64,000 nt of DNA from an uncultured Tenacibaculum sp. (GCF_947495995.1 NZ_CANMAX010000002.1:496001-560000); one strand, 5' to 3'. Positions 18,720 to 25,108 are shown, numbered from the stretch's first letter. Program-made: numbers and translations. Notes: generated by a model not told the origin, from the sequence alone.

Positions 18720-18792
18720 TCTAGAGAGCAGGATTCGAACCTACAACCTCCTACATCCAAAGCAGGTAAACAACCAATTGTTATATCTCTAG
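18720..18792 (-). tRNA. tRNA-Pro (TGG)
   Basis: Acceptor CTAGAGA/TCTCTAG, anticodon arm CCTGC-TTTGGAT-GTAGG with one G-U, T arm GTAGG-TTCGAAT-CCTGC. Confidence 0.93.
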
Positions 18793-18799
18793 TTTTTAG

Positions 18800-18872
18800 C
18801 GGTTCATACGAGAATCGAACTCGTATCTCCCGAGAGACAGTCGGGAAGGTTAGCCATTAACCACAATGAACC
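18800..18872 (-). tRNA. tRNA-Asp (GTC)
   Basis: Acceptor GGTTCAT/ATGAACC, anticodon arm CCCGA-CTGTCTC-TCGGG, T arm ACGAG-TTCGATT-CTCGT. Discriminator G73 as expected for Asp. Confidence 0.95.
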
Positions 18873-18948
18873 TTTTTTCAGTGATCAATTATTAGTAAAC
18901 GATGATTAGTTTCTTTATTAATCATTGTTCGCTATTCACTGAACATTG

Positions 18949-19059
18949 TACTCCACCTTGGATTCGAACCAAGAATTCACACGGCTTAAACGTGAACTTC
19001 GTTCTTAATTTCTCAAAAAACGTTTTGCTCATTAATCTTTACCTTTTGGCCAGTGGAGA
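18949..19059 (-). tRNA. tRNA-Leu (TAA) with hairpin insertion before the anticodon arm
   Basis: Acceptor CTCCAC/GTGGAG, T arm CTTGG-TTCGAAT-CCAAG, anticodon arm CACG-TTTAAGC-CGTG (UAA). The region between acceptor and anticodon arm is about 55 nt instead of about 20. It contains a 7-bp hairpin CGTTTTT/AAGAACG. The variable arm is short. It could be an interrupted gene needing processing, or a decayed tRNA. Confidence 0.65.
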
Positions 19060-19065
19060 AAATTG

Positions 19066-19137
19066 TACATCTACTAAGACTCGAACTTAGACTTAGAGAT
19101 TCGTAATCTCTTGTGCTATCCTTTACACCATAGATGC
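19066..19137 (-). tRNA. tRNA-Arg (ACG)
   Basis: Acceptor GCATCTA/TAGATGT, anticodon arm AGAGA-TTACGAA-TCTCT, T arm CTAAG-TTCGAGT-CTTAG. Canonical. Confidence 0.94.
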
Positions 19138-19144
19138 TTGTTTG

Positions 19145-19215
19145 CACGTTCATAAGGATTCGAACCTTAACCCTGAGTTTTGGAGACTCAGATGCTACCA
19201 TTACACTATAAACGT
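19145..19215 (-). tRNA. tRNA-Trp (CCA)
   Basis: Acceptor ACGTTTA/TGAACGT, anticodon arm TGAGT-CTCCAAA-ACTCA, T arm TAAGG-TTCGAAT-CCTTA, discriminator G73. Confidence 0.94.
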
Positions 19216-19222
19216 ATTTTAG

Positions 19223-19294
19223 AGCACCTATCGAGACTCGAACTCGAAACTGAAGATTGGAAGTCTACTATGTTACCAATTACACTATAGATGC
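19223..19294 (-). tRNA. tRNA-Gly (TCC)
   Basis: Acceptor GCATCTA/TAGGTGC, anticodon loop CTTCCAA, T arm TCGAG-TTCGAGT-CTCGA. The anticodon stem has one U-U mismatch. Confidence 0.9.
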
Positions 19295-19373
19295 TTTTTC
19301 AATTATTAGTGAACAGTTATCAAATAACATTTTTTCATTATGAAATGCTTATTGACTATTGTTCACTGATTTG

Positions 19374-19456
19374 TGGAAGTAGTAGGACTCGAACCTACAA
19401 GCTCCGAAGAGACCAGATTTACAGTCTGGTGAGCCAACCAATTGCTCAATACTTCC
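19374..19456 (-). tRNA. tRNA-Tyr (GTA)
   Basis: Acceptor GGAAGTA/TACTTCC, anticodon arm CCAGA-CTGTAAA-TCTGG, class II variable arm CTCTTCGGAG, T arm GTAGG-TTCGAGT-CCTAC. Canonical. Confidence 0.96.
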
Positions 19457-19468
19457 TTTTCAATTTAA

Positions 19469-19564
19469 CGTCATTGTGAATGAAATGAAGCAATCTGTTA
19501 TTTTTTGAACTAAATTCAGGATTAAATAAATAGATTCCTTCTTCGTTCCTCATCGGAATGACGT
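19469..19564. repeat. Palindromic intergenic repeat (GTCATTGnGA family)
   Basis: Begins CGTCATTGTGAATGAAATGA and ends CTCATCGGAATGACG, with internal AAGCAATCTG and AGATTCCTTC arms. It is one of at least eight related copies in the window and sits between two tRNA genes. Confidence 0.65.
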
Positions 19565-19583
19565 TATCGTAAATATGTCAATG

Positions 19584-19606
19584 ATCATCGAGACAAGGAT
19601 GAGATT
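19584..19606 (-). pseudogene. Truncated copy of the tRNA-Cys 3' end
   Basis: The 23 bp ATCATCGAGACAAGGATGAG-ATT are repeated exactly at 19674-19696, where they form the 3' end and downstream flank of the intact tRNA-Cys. The two copies are 90 bp apart. This is a direct repeat of the kind left by insertion, excision or unequal exchange at a tRNA 3' end. Confidence 0.7.
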
Positions 19607-19680
19607 GCTTTGCTATCTCATTTAGTCTAGCTTTGGATCTTCATAACTTTCAAACTAGTTTGAAGTTATTTCAATCATCG

Positions 19681-19754
19681 AGACAAGGATGAGATTCGAA
19701 CTCACAAAAAACAGAGTTGCAGTCTGTCGCCTTAAACCATTCAGCCACCTTGTC
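19681..19754 (-). tRNA. tRNA-Cys (GCA)
   Basis: Acceptor GACAAGG/CCTTGTC, anticodon arm ACAGA-CTGCAAC-TCTGT, T arm TGAG-TTCGAAT-CTCA. The D arm resembles Ser-type (GGCTGAATGGTTTAAGGC), as is usual for Bacteroidetes tRNA-Cys. Confidence 0.92.
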
Positions 19755-19820
19755 AATTTCTAATAAACAGTTATCAATTTTTAACTAATGAGTTATTACT
19801 GTTCACTGTTAATTAATCTG

Positions 19821-19892
19821 TACTCTGTAAGGGAATCGAACCCTTATTTCCTGATAGAAAGTCAGGCGTACTTGCCGTTATACGAACAGAGT
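19821..19892 (-). tRNA. tRNA-Glu (TTC)
   Basis: Acceptor ACTCTGT/ACAGAGT, anticodon arm CCTGA-CTTTCTA-TCAGG, T arm AAGGG-TTCGATT-CCCTT. Confidence 0.95.
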
Positions 19893-19900
19893 TTTTTTTG

Positions 19901-19988
19901 CGGAAGAAGTGGGATTCGAACCCACACGAGTCGTTAACTCCGAACGGTTTTCAAGACCGTGGCCACCACCAAATTGGCTTGCTCTTCC
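19901..19988 (-). tRNA. tRNA-Ser (TGA)
   Basis: Acceptor GGAAGAG/TTCTTCC with a terminal G-U, anticodon arm ACGGT-CTTGAAA-ACCGT, long variable arm GGAGTTAACGACTC, T arm GTGGG-TTCGAAT-CCCAC. It is the first tRNA of the block in transcription direction, just after the small-ORF cassette terminator. Confidence 0.95.
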
Positions 19989-20002
19989 AAATTTTCATAG
20001 CA

Positions 20003-20040
20003 TAAAAAAAGCATCTCACTTTGATAAGGAGATGCTTTTT
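20003..20040. terminator. Terminator of small-ORF cassette 1b
   Basis: AGCATCTC / GAGATGCT, an 8-bp stem with an 11-nt loop, flanked by A7 and T6, so it works in both directions. It ends the leftward small ORF at 20062-20193. Confidence 0.85.
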
Positions 20041-20061
20041 ATCTTTTTAAATGAATGTATA

Positions 20062-20193
20062 TCACAATATACTTTCATAATCTATCTCCTTTTTATAACT
20101 AAAATCTAAATCTGATCCACTAAACAGTGACCCACATTCCGGTAAACAGAATCCTAAATGATTGGCTGTGTTATGTAGTGAATATTGTTTCAT
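20062..20193 (-). CDS. Tiny protein of cassette 1b (43 aa, MKQYSLHNT start)
   Basis: A 43-codon ORF with two Cys (CLPEC) and an acidic C terminus. The nine-residue start MKQYSLHNT is nearly identical to the start of the small ORF at 41358-41471 (MKQESLHNT), which favours this ATG over an in-frame one at 20274 that would give 70 residues. A promoter lies at 20328-20358 and a terminator 22 bp after the stop. No family is recognised. Confidence 0.6.
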   Translation of the reverse strand: MKQYSLHNTANHLGFCLPECGSLFSGSDLDFSYKKEIDYESIL

Positions 20194-20327
20194 GTTATTT
20201 CTGTTACTCGTATTATACTGAACTAATATATAGTTATTCTTTGTTGAAATTATATGTTGTTCAGTTTGATACATTTTTATTATTTATTCTTTTTATATTT
20301 TGTTTTGTCTTGTTGTTTTTGACACTG

Positions 20328-20358
20328 CAAATATGAAATCCTTTTTTTAATTACACAA
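20328..20358 (-). promoter_or_regulatory. Bacteroidetes-type promoter, cassette 1b
   Basis: Minus strand TTG (20358-20356), 20 nt, CATATTTG (20335-20328), close to the consensus TTG-N19/20-TAnnTTTG. The same pair with 20-nt spacing precedes the equivalent ORFs at 30395 and 40947. Confidence 0.65.
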
Positions 20359-20410
20359 GAAAAAAATTAATTTATTTTACTGAAAATCAGTTATTTAACC
20401 TCATTATTAA

Positions 20411-20441
20411 GCAATAAAAATCCTGTCCGTTTTTCAACGGA
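20411..20441 (-). ncRNA. Conserved GAAA hairpin + CAGGATTTTTATT element, copy 1
   Basis: Minus strand TCCGTT-GAAA-AACGGA followed directly by CAGGATTTTTATTG. Copies with compensatory stem changes are at 30697-30712 and 41175-41190. It sits between the terminator of one tiny ORF and the promoter of the next. It could be an RNA motif or a DNA protein-binding site. Confidence 0.6.
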
Positions 20442-20543
20442 TATTATACTTGTTTACAAAAGTCTGTCTCTCAATTGTTTTCAGTTTTTTTATGCTTTTA
20501 TTTTAATTTCTTTTAGTCTAACATTTTCTTTCAATTTTTTTCA

Positions 20544-20574
20544 TAAAAAAAGCGCCCAATTTACATTGGACGCT
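20544..20574 (-). terminator. Terminator of small-ORF cassette 1a
   Basis: AGCGTCCAAT / ATTGGGCGCT (minus strand) with one G-U, 4-nt loop and a T7 tail. The stem AGCGTCCAA/TTGGACGCT recurs after the tiny ORFs at 30843 and 41358. Confidence 0.85.
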
Positions 20575-20605
20575 AGTATTTGTATTTATTTATTATTCAT
20601 TTCAT

Positions 20606-20719
20606 TCAAAATAACTCTTGAAATTTGTATACATAGCATCCTTTTTCGCCTAATCCTGGACGAAAATCATAAGCACAAAGCTCTGATTGATTGCTGATAT
20701 GTATACTTATTGTTTTCAT
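20606..20719 (-). CDS. Tiny protein of cassette 1a (37 aa)
   Basis: A 37-codon ORF starting MKTISIHISNQSELCAY and ending YKFQELF, followed 32 bp later by a strong terminator. Its position (first of two tiny ORFs with an AGCGTCCAA-stem terminator) matches 30843-30905 and 41358-41471. No family is recognised. Coding status rests on the repeated promoter-ORF-terminator layout. Confidence 0.5.
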   Translation of the reverse strand: MKTISIHISNQSELCAYDFRPGLGEKGCYVYKFQELF

Positions 20720-20919
20720 TAGTAGTGCAATATTACTTCATTTTTTGAAAATGACTAAAGATTTCATCATTTTTTTATTGATTTCACTTCATATTTTACT
20801 TTAAAAAGATATAATACAGAGCTGTTTTTTAAGTTATTAATCAAATAAGTATATCATTTAATATTTAAAATTGTATTTTATGGTGCTTATTTTACCTAAT
20901 AAAACCCCGAAAACCCTGT

Positions 20920-21492
20920 ATGACTATAAAAGTATTCTTTAAATTAATTCTAATTTTAGTATTTCTATCTGGAAATAGTACTGTTCAATCACAAGCTCCG
21001 TTAAGTTCTTCGCAACAATTTCATAAAACAACTGGAGATGTTTTAGTCGGATTATTACCAGCTATTGCTTTAACTTCTACTTTTATTTGGCAAGATGAAC
21101 AAAAAGGAACTTTACAATTTACAAAGTCGTTTGTAGGAACTGTTGCAGTTACTTCACTTTTAAAATTAATTATAGATAAAGAACGTCCTAATGGAGAAAG
21201 TTTAAATAGTTTTCCTTCAGGTCACACTTCAATATCATTTGCTAGTGCAACTTTTATTCAAAAAAGATATGGATGGAAATATGGGATTCCTGCTTATGTT
21301 CTCGCGAGTTATGTAGGCTTTTCTAGAATTGAATCTAAAAAACATGACGGTTGGGATGTTTTAGCTGGAGCTGCAATTGGTTATGGTTTTAGTTATTTAT
21401 TTACCAAACCTTATGATAAAAATGCACAACTCCAAATAACATCAGGAGTTTTAGATGACACACCTACTTTTGGATTTAGGTATACTTTTTAA
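20920..21492 (+). CDS. PAP2-superfamily phosphatase
   Basis: A 190-residue secreted or membrane-anchored protein with signal peptide (residues 1-25). The three PAP2 motifs are present: KLIIDKERPNG, FPSGHTS and SRIESKKHDGWDVLAG. Such enzymes dephosphorylate lipid phosphates such as undecaprenyl or phosphatidylglycerol phosphate in the periplasm; the substrate here is unknown. It is one of few rightward genes in the island and has no evident link to RNA repair. Confidence 0.88.
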   Translation: MTIKVFFKLILILVFLSGNSTVQSQAPLSSSQQFHKTTGDVLVGLLPAIALTSTFIWQDEQKGTLQFTKSFVGTVAVTSLLKLIIDKERPNGESLNSFPSGHTSISFASATFIQKRYGWKYGIPAYVLASYVGFSRIESKKHDGWDVLAGAAIGYGFSYLFTKPYDKNAQLQITSGVLDDTPTFGFRYTF

Positions 21493-21494
21493 CT

Positions 21495-22060
21495 AAATCA
21501 CTCTGTACTGAAAGTACAGAGGTTTATTATACTGGGGACTAAAAGTCCCCCTTTTTTATTCTAATATAAAATTAGAATTATCCGAGTTCGGTTTTCTATG
21601 ATGCTCTAAATACTCATTAACCATCTCATCTGTAATATTGCCTGTACTCCAAACACCATAGCCAGCTCCCCAAAAATGTTTCCCCCAGTAAAGATCACTT
21701 AATTTTCTAAATTCTTGTTGAAGTTTACGAGAGCTTCTACCCTTCAGCTGCTTTACTAAATAGCTAACACTTTGTTTAGGTGCATATTCTATATGCATAT
21801 GGATATGATCTGAACTAACTACTCCTTTTAAAATCGATACGTTCTCTGCATCGCAAATTTGCATCAGAAGTTCTCGACAACGAACCTGGATATCTCCTTT
21901 CAATATCTGATAACGATATTTTGTAACCCAAACTATATGACAGGTTAACCTACTTACTGTATGAGAACCTTTACGTAGTGATCTTTCCATATCTGAAAGG
22001 TATTAATTTTTCATATAACTGAAAGTGCTGCAATAAAATTGCAGGGTTTTAGACCCTTAG
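21495..22060 (-). mobile_element. IS200/IS605-type insertion sequence (tnpA only)
   Basis: The single Y1 transposase gene is bounded by end hairpins: CTCTGTACT/AGTACAGAG (21501-21521) and GGGGACT/AGTCCCC (21534-21550) on one side, CTGCAAT/ATTGCAG (22028-22044) with GGGT/ACCC on the other. IS200-family ends are subterminal hairpins without terminal inverted repeats, so exact limits are approximate. There is no tnpB. Confidence 0.8.
21556..21990 (-). CDS. tnpA: IS200-family transposase TnpA (Y1 HUH)
   Basis: A 144-residue Y1 transposase. The HUH motif is in SSDHIHMHIEY (about residues 77-87) and the catalytic Tyr in MVNEYLEHHR near the C terminus. The length is typical and the frame intact, so the element may be active. 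It mediates single-strand excision and insertion. Confidence 0.93.
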   Translation of the reverse strand: MERSLRKGSHTVSRLTCHIVWVTKYRYQILKGDIQVRCRELLMQICDAENVSILKGVVSSDHIHMHIEYAPKQSVSYLVKQLKGRSSRKLQQEFRKLSDLYWGKHFWGAGYGVWSTGNITDEMVNEYLEHHRKPNSDNSNFILE

Positions 22061-22071
22061 TTGAGACCAAT

Positions 22072-22105
22072 AAAAAAATCTCTAGACAAAAACTGTCTAA
22101 AGATT
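22072..22105 (-). terminator. Terminator after the exonuclease gene
   Basis: Minus strand AATCTTTAGACA / TGTCTAGAGATT with a short GTTTT loop, then T7. It closes the two-gene operon of the 594-residue protein and the exonuclease. Confidence 0.8.
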
Positions 22106-22119
22106 TAACTAAATTGAAA

Positions 22120-22707
22120 CTATGAGTTTCTTAAACACCAATGCAAAATTTTTGCAATGTTCTTTGCATCATCTACACCTCTATGATGCGTTCCTTCTAA
22201 AAGAATATCCAAAATATGTAAAGCTCCTTTCATGCCAACTTTGCGTCGCAAACCTTTTACTTCTGTAAAAAGTTCTTTTACATTAACATGTTCTTGCGAT
22301 AAAGGGTATTCTACACCTCTGATCTTACACTGATTCTTAATCATTTTTAAATCATAGGCTCCATAACTTGCCCAAACATATTCTTTAGCGTTATAATCTT
22401 CTCGAATTTGTCGGCAAGCATCTTTAAATGAAATACCTTCTTTATCTAACAAATCCTGAGTGATAGTAGTCAGTTCTGTACAAAACGGACTTACTTCTGA
22501 ACGTTCTGGTTTGACTAAAATTCCTTTATTTTTTGAAATTTCTCCTGTTTCGATATCTAATTCACTAATACCAAATTCTATAATTTCATTTACTTGTCCT
22601 GCTGGAACTTTACCATTCCAACAAGTGGCTTCTATATCTATTACAATTATTTTATTTCCTCTTAATTTCATTTTCATTAAATATTTTGATAAAACTATCT
22701 TTTTCAA
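22120..22707 (-). CDS. DEDDh 3'-5' exonuclease, ERI1/KapD-like
   Basis: A 195-residue exonuclease with the DEDD superfamily blocks: VIDIEATCW (Asp24, Glu26), WASYGAYDLKMIKNQC and HHRGVDDAKNIAKIL. The WNGK/EIIEFG pattern resembles ERI1/KapD RNA exonucleases rather than DNA polymerase proofreaders. It overlaps the upstream gene; the ATG at 22671 (MKLRGNK) would shorten the overlap from 56 to 20 bp and is likely the true start. In an operon downstream of abnormal array 2, it is a candidate for trimming RNA 3' ends (inference). Confidence 0.85.
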   Translation of the reverse strand: MKKIVLSKYLMKMKLRGNKIIVIDIEATCWNGKVPAGQVNEIIEFGISELDIETGEISKNKGILVKPERSEVSPFCTELTTITQDLLDKEGISFKDACRQIREDYNAKEYVWASYGAYDLKMIKNQCKIRGVEYPLSQEHVNVKELFTEVKGLRRKVGMKGALHILDILLEGTHHRGVDDAKNIAKILHWCLRNS

Positions 22708-24436
22708 GTACCTCTAAAGAAAAATCATAAGTTGCTTCTTCTCTATTCGTTACAAGTTCTCCACTTAATTCATCAACAATAGCTTCAAATGTTAGTGGAT
22801 TATTCCATTGTTGGTATAAAGCTTTTGTGGCTAAGTCTGAAATTTCTGAATTACCAGAAACTCTTGCATGACCTGCTCCAAAATTTAATAATACAAACGA
22901 TTGCTGATTTTCTTCTGGTAAAATCATACCCAAAATGGTTTGCTTTTGTACAGAATTACATTTGATATCTACAAATAATTTATTTGGATTCATCATGTAT
23001 TCATTTTTTATACCATCTCCTCTACCAACAATTATTTTATAATCACAATCTTGTCTTCCAGAGTAAACATTGTTATTAACCAAAGTTGGTGCATTTAAAC
23101 CTGTATTGGCATATAAATATTCTACAGCTCCATTTGGCGCATCAGTAATATCTCCAGAATACATTAAATCTCCATTACCTTGCTTATAAGTAGAGTTCCA
23201 CCCTACTTTACCTCCAATATTGATTCCTGATAAATCTAAATCATAAGCTCCCCATTTATTTTCCCAGTACACACCAACAGCTAATTTTTCTCCATAGAAC
23301 TTTGTTCCCGTTGGGATATTTCCTACGTACATTTTTTCTGATGTTGGTAAAGCATATTCTATATCTTTTGGAATAAATATTTTTTGCTCAGATAAATTGA
23401 ATCTATTTTTTAAGTATGCCAGTAAGAAATCATAATTTAAGTCACTTGCATAAGTTGAACGCCCTGGTTTTACCCAAGATTTACCATTTCTTATACGATA
23501 CATAAAGGTATCTTGACCATTTTTTCTGATATAACAAGCGCTTAATGCTTTAAATAAAGCAAATGGTGTTGCATTATCTAACCAATGAATATCTTTTTCT
23601 AGCAATAATGAGTATGTTACTTCATTTAATGGATTAGATGTTAATGGTTTGTGATATTTTTTAGATAATTTACTAATCTTATTAATTGTTTTAGGCGCTC
23701 TATTTTTATAAGCTAAAAACAATGGTTTGAATCGATTAAAAATTTCTGCTAATCGCTCTAATCCGAATTTATTAAAAGCTATTGACGGATTATAAGAACT
23801 GTCTTTAATCGCTTGAATTAATTCTTCATTTTTAATTAATAATGTAGTGTCTGTAGTTCTATAAATTATATATCTGAAAAACTCTACTACACTTTCTGGA
23901 TAAACTTGATATACATCGGCAATCTTAACAATTGCTTCTTTATTTTTTATTTGTTCTTTTCCAGTAAATTCATACTGTAATTCGTCTACTAAAATTGATA
24001 GAATATCATCTATAGTTTCTTCTTTTAAAGCAATACCCGATTGTAGCAATGATAAACATTTTTCTGTCATTTCTTCAACTGTATATGCCTTAATTACTTT
24101 ATAAACTAACTTTAAATCTGGAACATCTAAAACTTCTGAAGGAATATAAATTTCACTTTTAAAATTACTTCCGTAAGTAGAAATATAATGTTGTATTTGT
24201 TCAACATACAATTCAAATCGTGTGCTTGTTTTAATTTTATCCCAAGATTTATGGAAAGTTTTGTTTAAATCGTTTCCGCTTAACTGTTCACGAGTATAAA
24301 ATTCTTCTATTTTATCTTTTGCCCATAAAGCGTCTTTTTCTATAATGAATCCTTCTTTAGAGATAAACGGACGATCATTATTTTCTGATTCTTTTGCTAT
24401 TACAGCGTTAAACAATTTTAATGTTTTCATTTTCAT
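22652..24436 (-). CDS. 594-residue conserved protein directly downstream of array 2
   Basis: I do not recognise a firm family. Residues 1-340 are helical and Lys/Glu-rich (LFNAVIAKESENNDRP; FFRYIIYRTTDTTLLIKNEEL; TPFALFKALSACYIRK). From about 385 a beta-rich part begins GVYWENKWGAYDLDLSG and later reads KLFVDIKCNSV, somewhat like TerD-type domains. Helical RNA-binding TROVE/Ro60 was considered, but its usual motifs and a DxSxS metal site are not visible. Its start lies 14 bp below the last element of array 2, so the abnormal tRNAs and this protein probably share one operator-controlled transcript. Confidence 0.7.
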   Translation of the reverse strand: MKMKTLKLFNAVIAKESENNDRPFISKEGFIIEKDALWAKDKIEEFYTREQLSGNDLNKTFHKSWDKIKTSTRFELYVEQIQHYISTYGSNFKSEIYIPSEVLDVPDLKLVYKVIKAYTVEEMTEKCLSLLQSGIALKEETIDDILSILVDELQYEFTGKEQIKNKEAIVKIADVYQVYPESVVEFFRYIIYRTTDTTLLIKNEELIQAIKDSSYNPSIAFNKFGLERLAEIFNRFKPLFLAYKNRAPKTINKISKLSKKYHKPLTSNPLNEVTYSLLLEKDIHWLDNATPFALFKALSACYIRKNGQDTFMYRIRNGKSWVKPGRSTYASDLNYDFLLAYLKNRFNLSEQKIFIPKDIEYALPTSEKMYVGNIPTGTKFYGEKLAVGVYWENKWGAYDLDLSGINIGGKVGWNSTYKQGNGDLMYSGDITDAPNGAVEYLYANTGLNAPTLVNNNVYSGRQDCDYKIIVGRGDGIKNEYMMNPNKLFVDIKCNSVQKQTILGMILPEENQQSFVLLNFGAGHARVSGNSEISDLATKALYQQWNNPLTFEAIVDELSGELVTNREEATYDFSLEVLEKDSFIKIFNENEIKRK

Positions 24437-24513
24437 AATATTTATAAGTGAGGTGTATTTAATGGAATATATAGGAACACCTTTTACCTATGTTTTAAAA
24501 AAAGACGAAGAGT

Positions 24514-24560
24514 AAAATGAACCTAAACATGTTCCGGAATCGAACCGGTATATAGGAACT
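24514..24560 (-). ncRNA. Isolated tRNA T-arm fragment in array 2
   Basis: CCGG-TTCGATT-CCGG followed by AACATGT lies inside the loop of the second paired element. It looks like the 3' part of a tRNA, but no matching 5' half is evident. Confidence 0.4.
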
Positions 24561-24638
24561 CTTTTTGTCTTTAATAATCAACGAGAAGTAATTTTTCCTT
24601 TAATTGTGATTTTTATAGGAACTTCTTTTGTCGATTTG

Positions 24639-24749
24639 TGACTCAGACAGGACTCGAACCTGCAACCCTAGAATATAGGAACCATTTATGCCGTTACAGC
24701 GAATAGTAAAACAAAAGTCTAATGCTCTATCCAATTGAGCTACTGAGTC
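24639..24749 (-). tRNA. Interrupted tRNA, Lys (TTT)-like, with 38-nt anticodon-loop insertion
   Basis: Acceptor GACTCAG/CTGAGTC is perfect. D arm GCTC...GAGC, T arm GCAGG-TTCGAGT-CCTGT, anticodon stem TTAGA/TCTAG. The loop begins CTTTTG (UUU anticodon, Lys) and then contains the element ACUAUU-15 nt-AAUGGU-UCCUAU before the 3' stem. Removing about 38 nt leaves a normal 73-nt tRNA. The intron-like insertion is 3' of the anticodon. Confidence 0.7.
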
Positions 24750-24821
24750 TGATAATACTAACGGAAAGTAATATTTAGGTGACAGCTAATGTTAAATAGG
24801 AACTTTCTTAGTCAGTATTTG

Positions 24822-24939
24822 TAGTTCGGGCAGGGATCGAACCTGCGACACACAGTTTGGATCTTTTTCATAGGAACTATTATTGCTTTTTCATAGCGAA
24901 TAGTATTTTTCTGTTGCTCTACCTCTGAGCTACCGAACT
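24822..24939 (-). tRNA. Interrupted tRNA, Trp (CCA)-like, with about 45-nt anticodon-loop insertion
   Basis: Acceptor AGTTCGG/CCGAACT is perfect. D arm GCTC...GAGC, T arm GCAGG-TTCGATC-CCTGC. Anticodon stem ACAG/CTGT encloses the element ACUAUU-17 nt-AAUAGU-UCCUAU and then ATCCAAA, which would be a normal Trp loop (U33, CCA, A37). Here the insertion is 5' of the anticodon. Another, uninterrupted tRNA-Trp is at 19145. Confidence 0.68.
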
Positions 24940-24969
24940 ATTTTATAATGTTAATGAACTTTTAATTTT

Positions 24970-24999
24970 GCCTCATCATAATCCTCGTCATGATGAGGC
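24970..24999 (-). promoter_or_regulatory. Array 2 leader hairpin
   Basis: Minus strand GCCTCATCAT/ATGATGAGGC, 10 bp, loop GACGAGGATT. It is homologous to the hairpin at 17421-17450 in array 1, including the following AAAATTAAAA. Several stem pairs differ between the two and remain paired. Confidence 0.6.
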
Positions 25000-25108
25000 G
25001 TTTTTTCTTTTTCAATCTTCCCCCTTCATCTTTTTCAATTTCATAGATCTTTATTTCTTTTTCAGTAAGCAATTTGATTAAGTATTGCTCTTTTTCATAA
25101 TTACACTG

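Larger units (their letters stand above)
24451..24904 (-). repeat. Six-copy two-part paired element (UCCUAU / CG box)
   Basis: Six pairs of 6-nt arms, given in plus coordinates: 24451-24456/24477-24482, 24508-24513/24558-24563, 24584-24589/24621-24626, 24681-24686/24702-24707, 24764-24769/24802-24807, 24876-24881/24899-24904. In every pair one arm is joined to ATAGGA (plus) and the other, in five of six, to CG. Arms differ between copies but always pair (five exact, one G-U). In two copies, both inside tRNAs, the order of halves is reversed and the loop is 15-17 nt; in four it is 20-44 nt. Confidence 0.8.

Noticed and set aside
18902..20109. Several ORFs of 60-70 residues on both strands within the tRNA block
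   Set aside because: They read through intact tRNA genes and have no coding-like composition.
22652..24436. Ro60/TROVE protein with a Y RNA upstream
   Set aside because: The position and the tRNA-like RNA are tempting, but the usual TROVE motifs and the vWA metal-site DxSxS are not visible in the protein. A profile search would decide it.
24615..24626. AGAAGTTCCTAT on the minus strand matches one arm of the yeast FRT recombination site
   Set aside because: Only one 11-12 bp arm matches, the inverted partner and 8-bp core are absent, and five sister elements differ outside UCCUAU. It is explained by the paired RNA element.
24451..24904. Integron attC sites or a CRISPR array
   Set aside because: There is no GTTRRRY/RYYYAAC core, no integrase and no constant-length repeats and spacers; the arms co-vary instead of being conserved.
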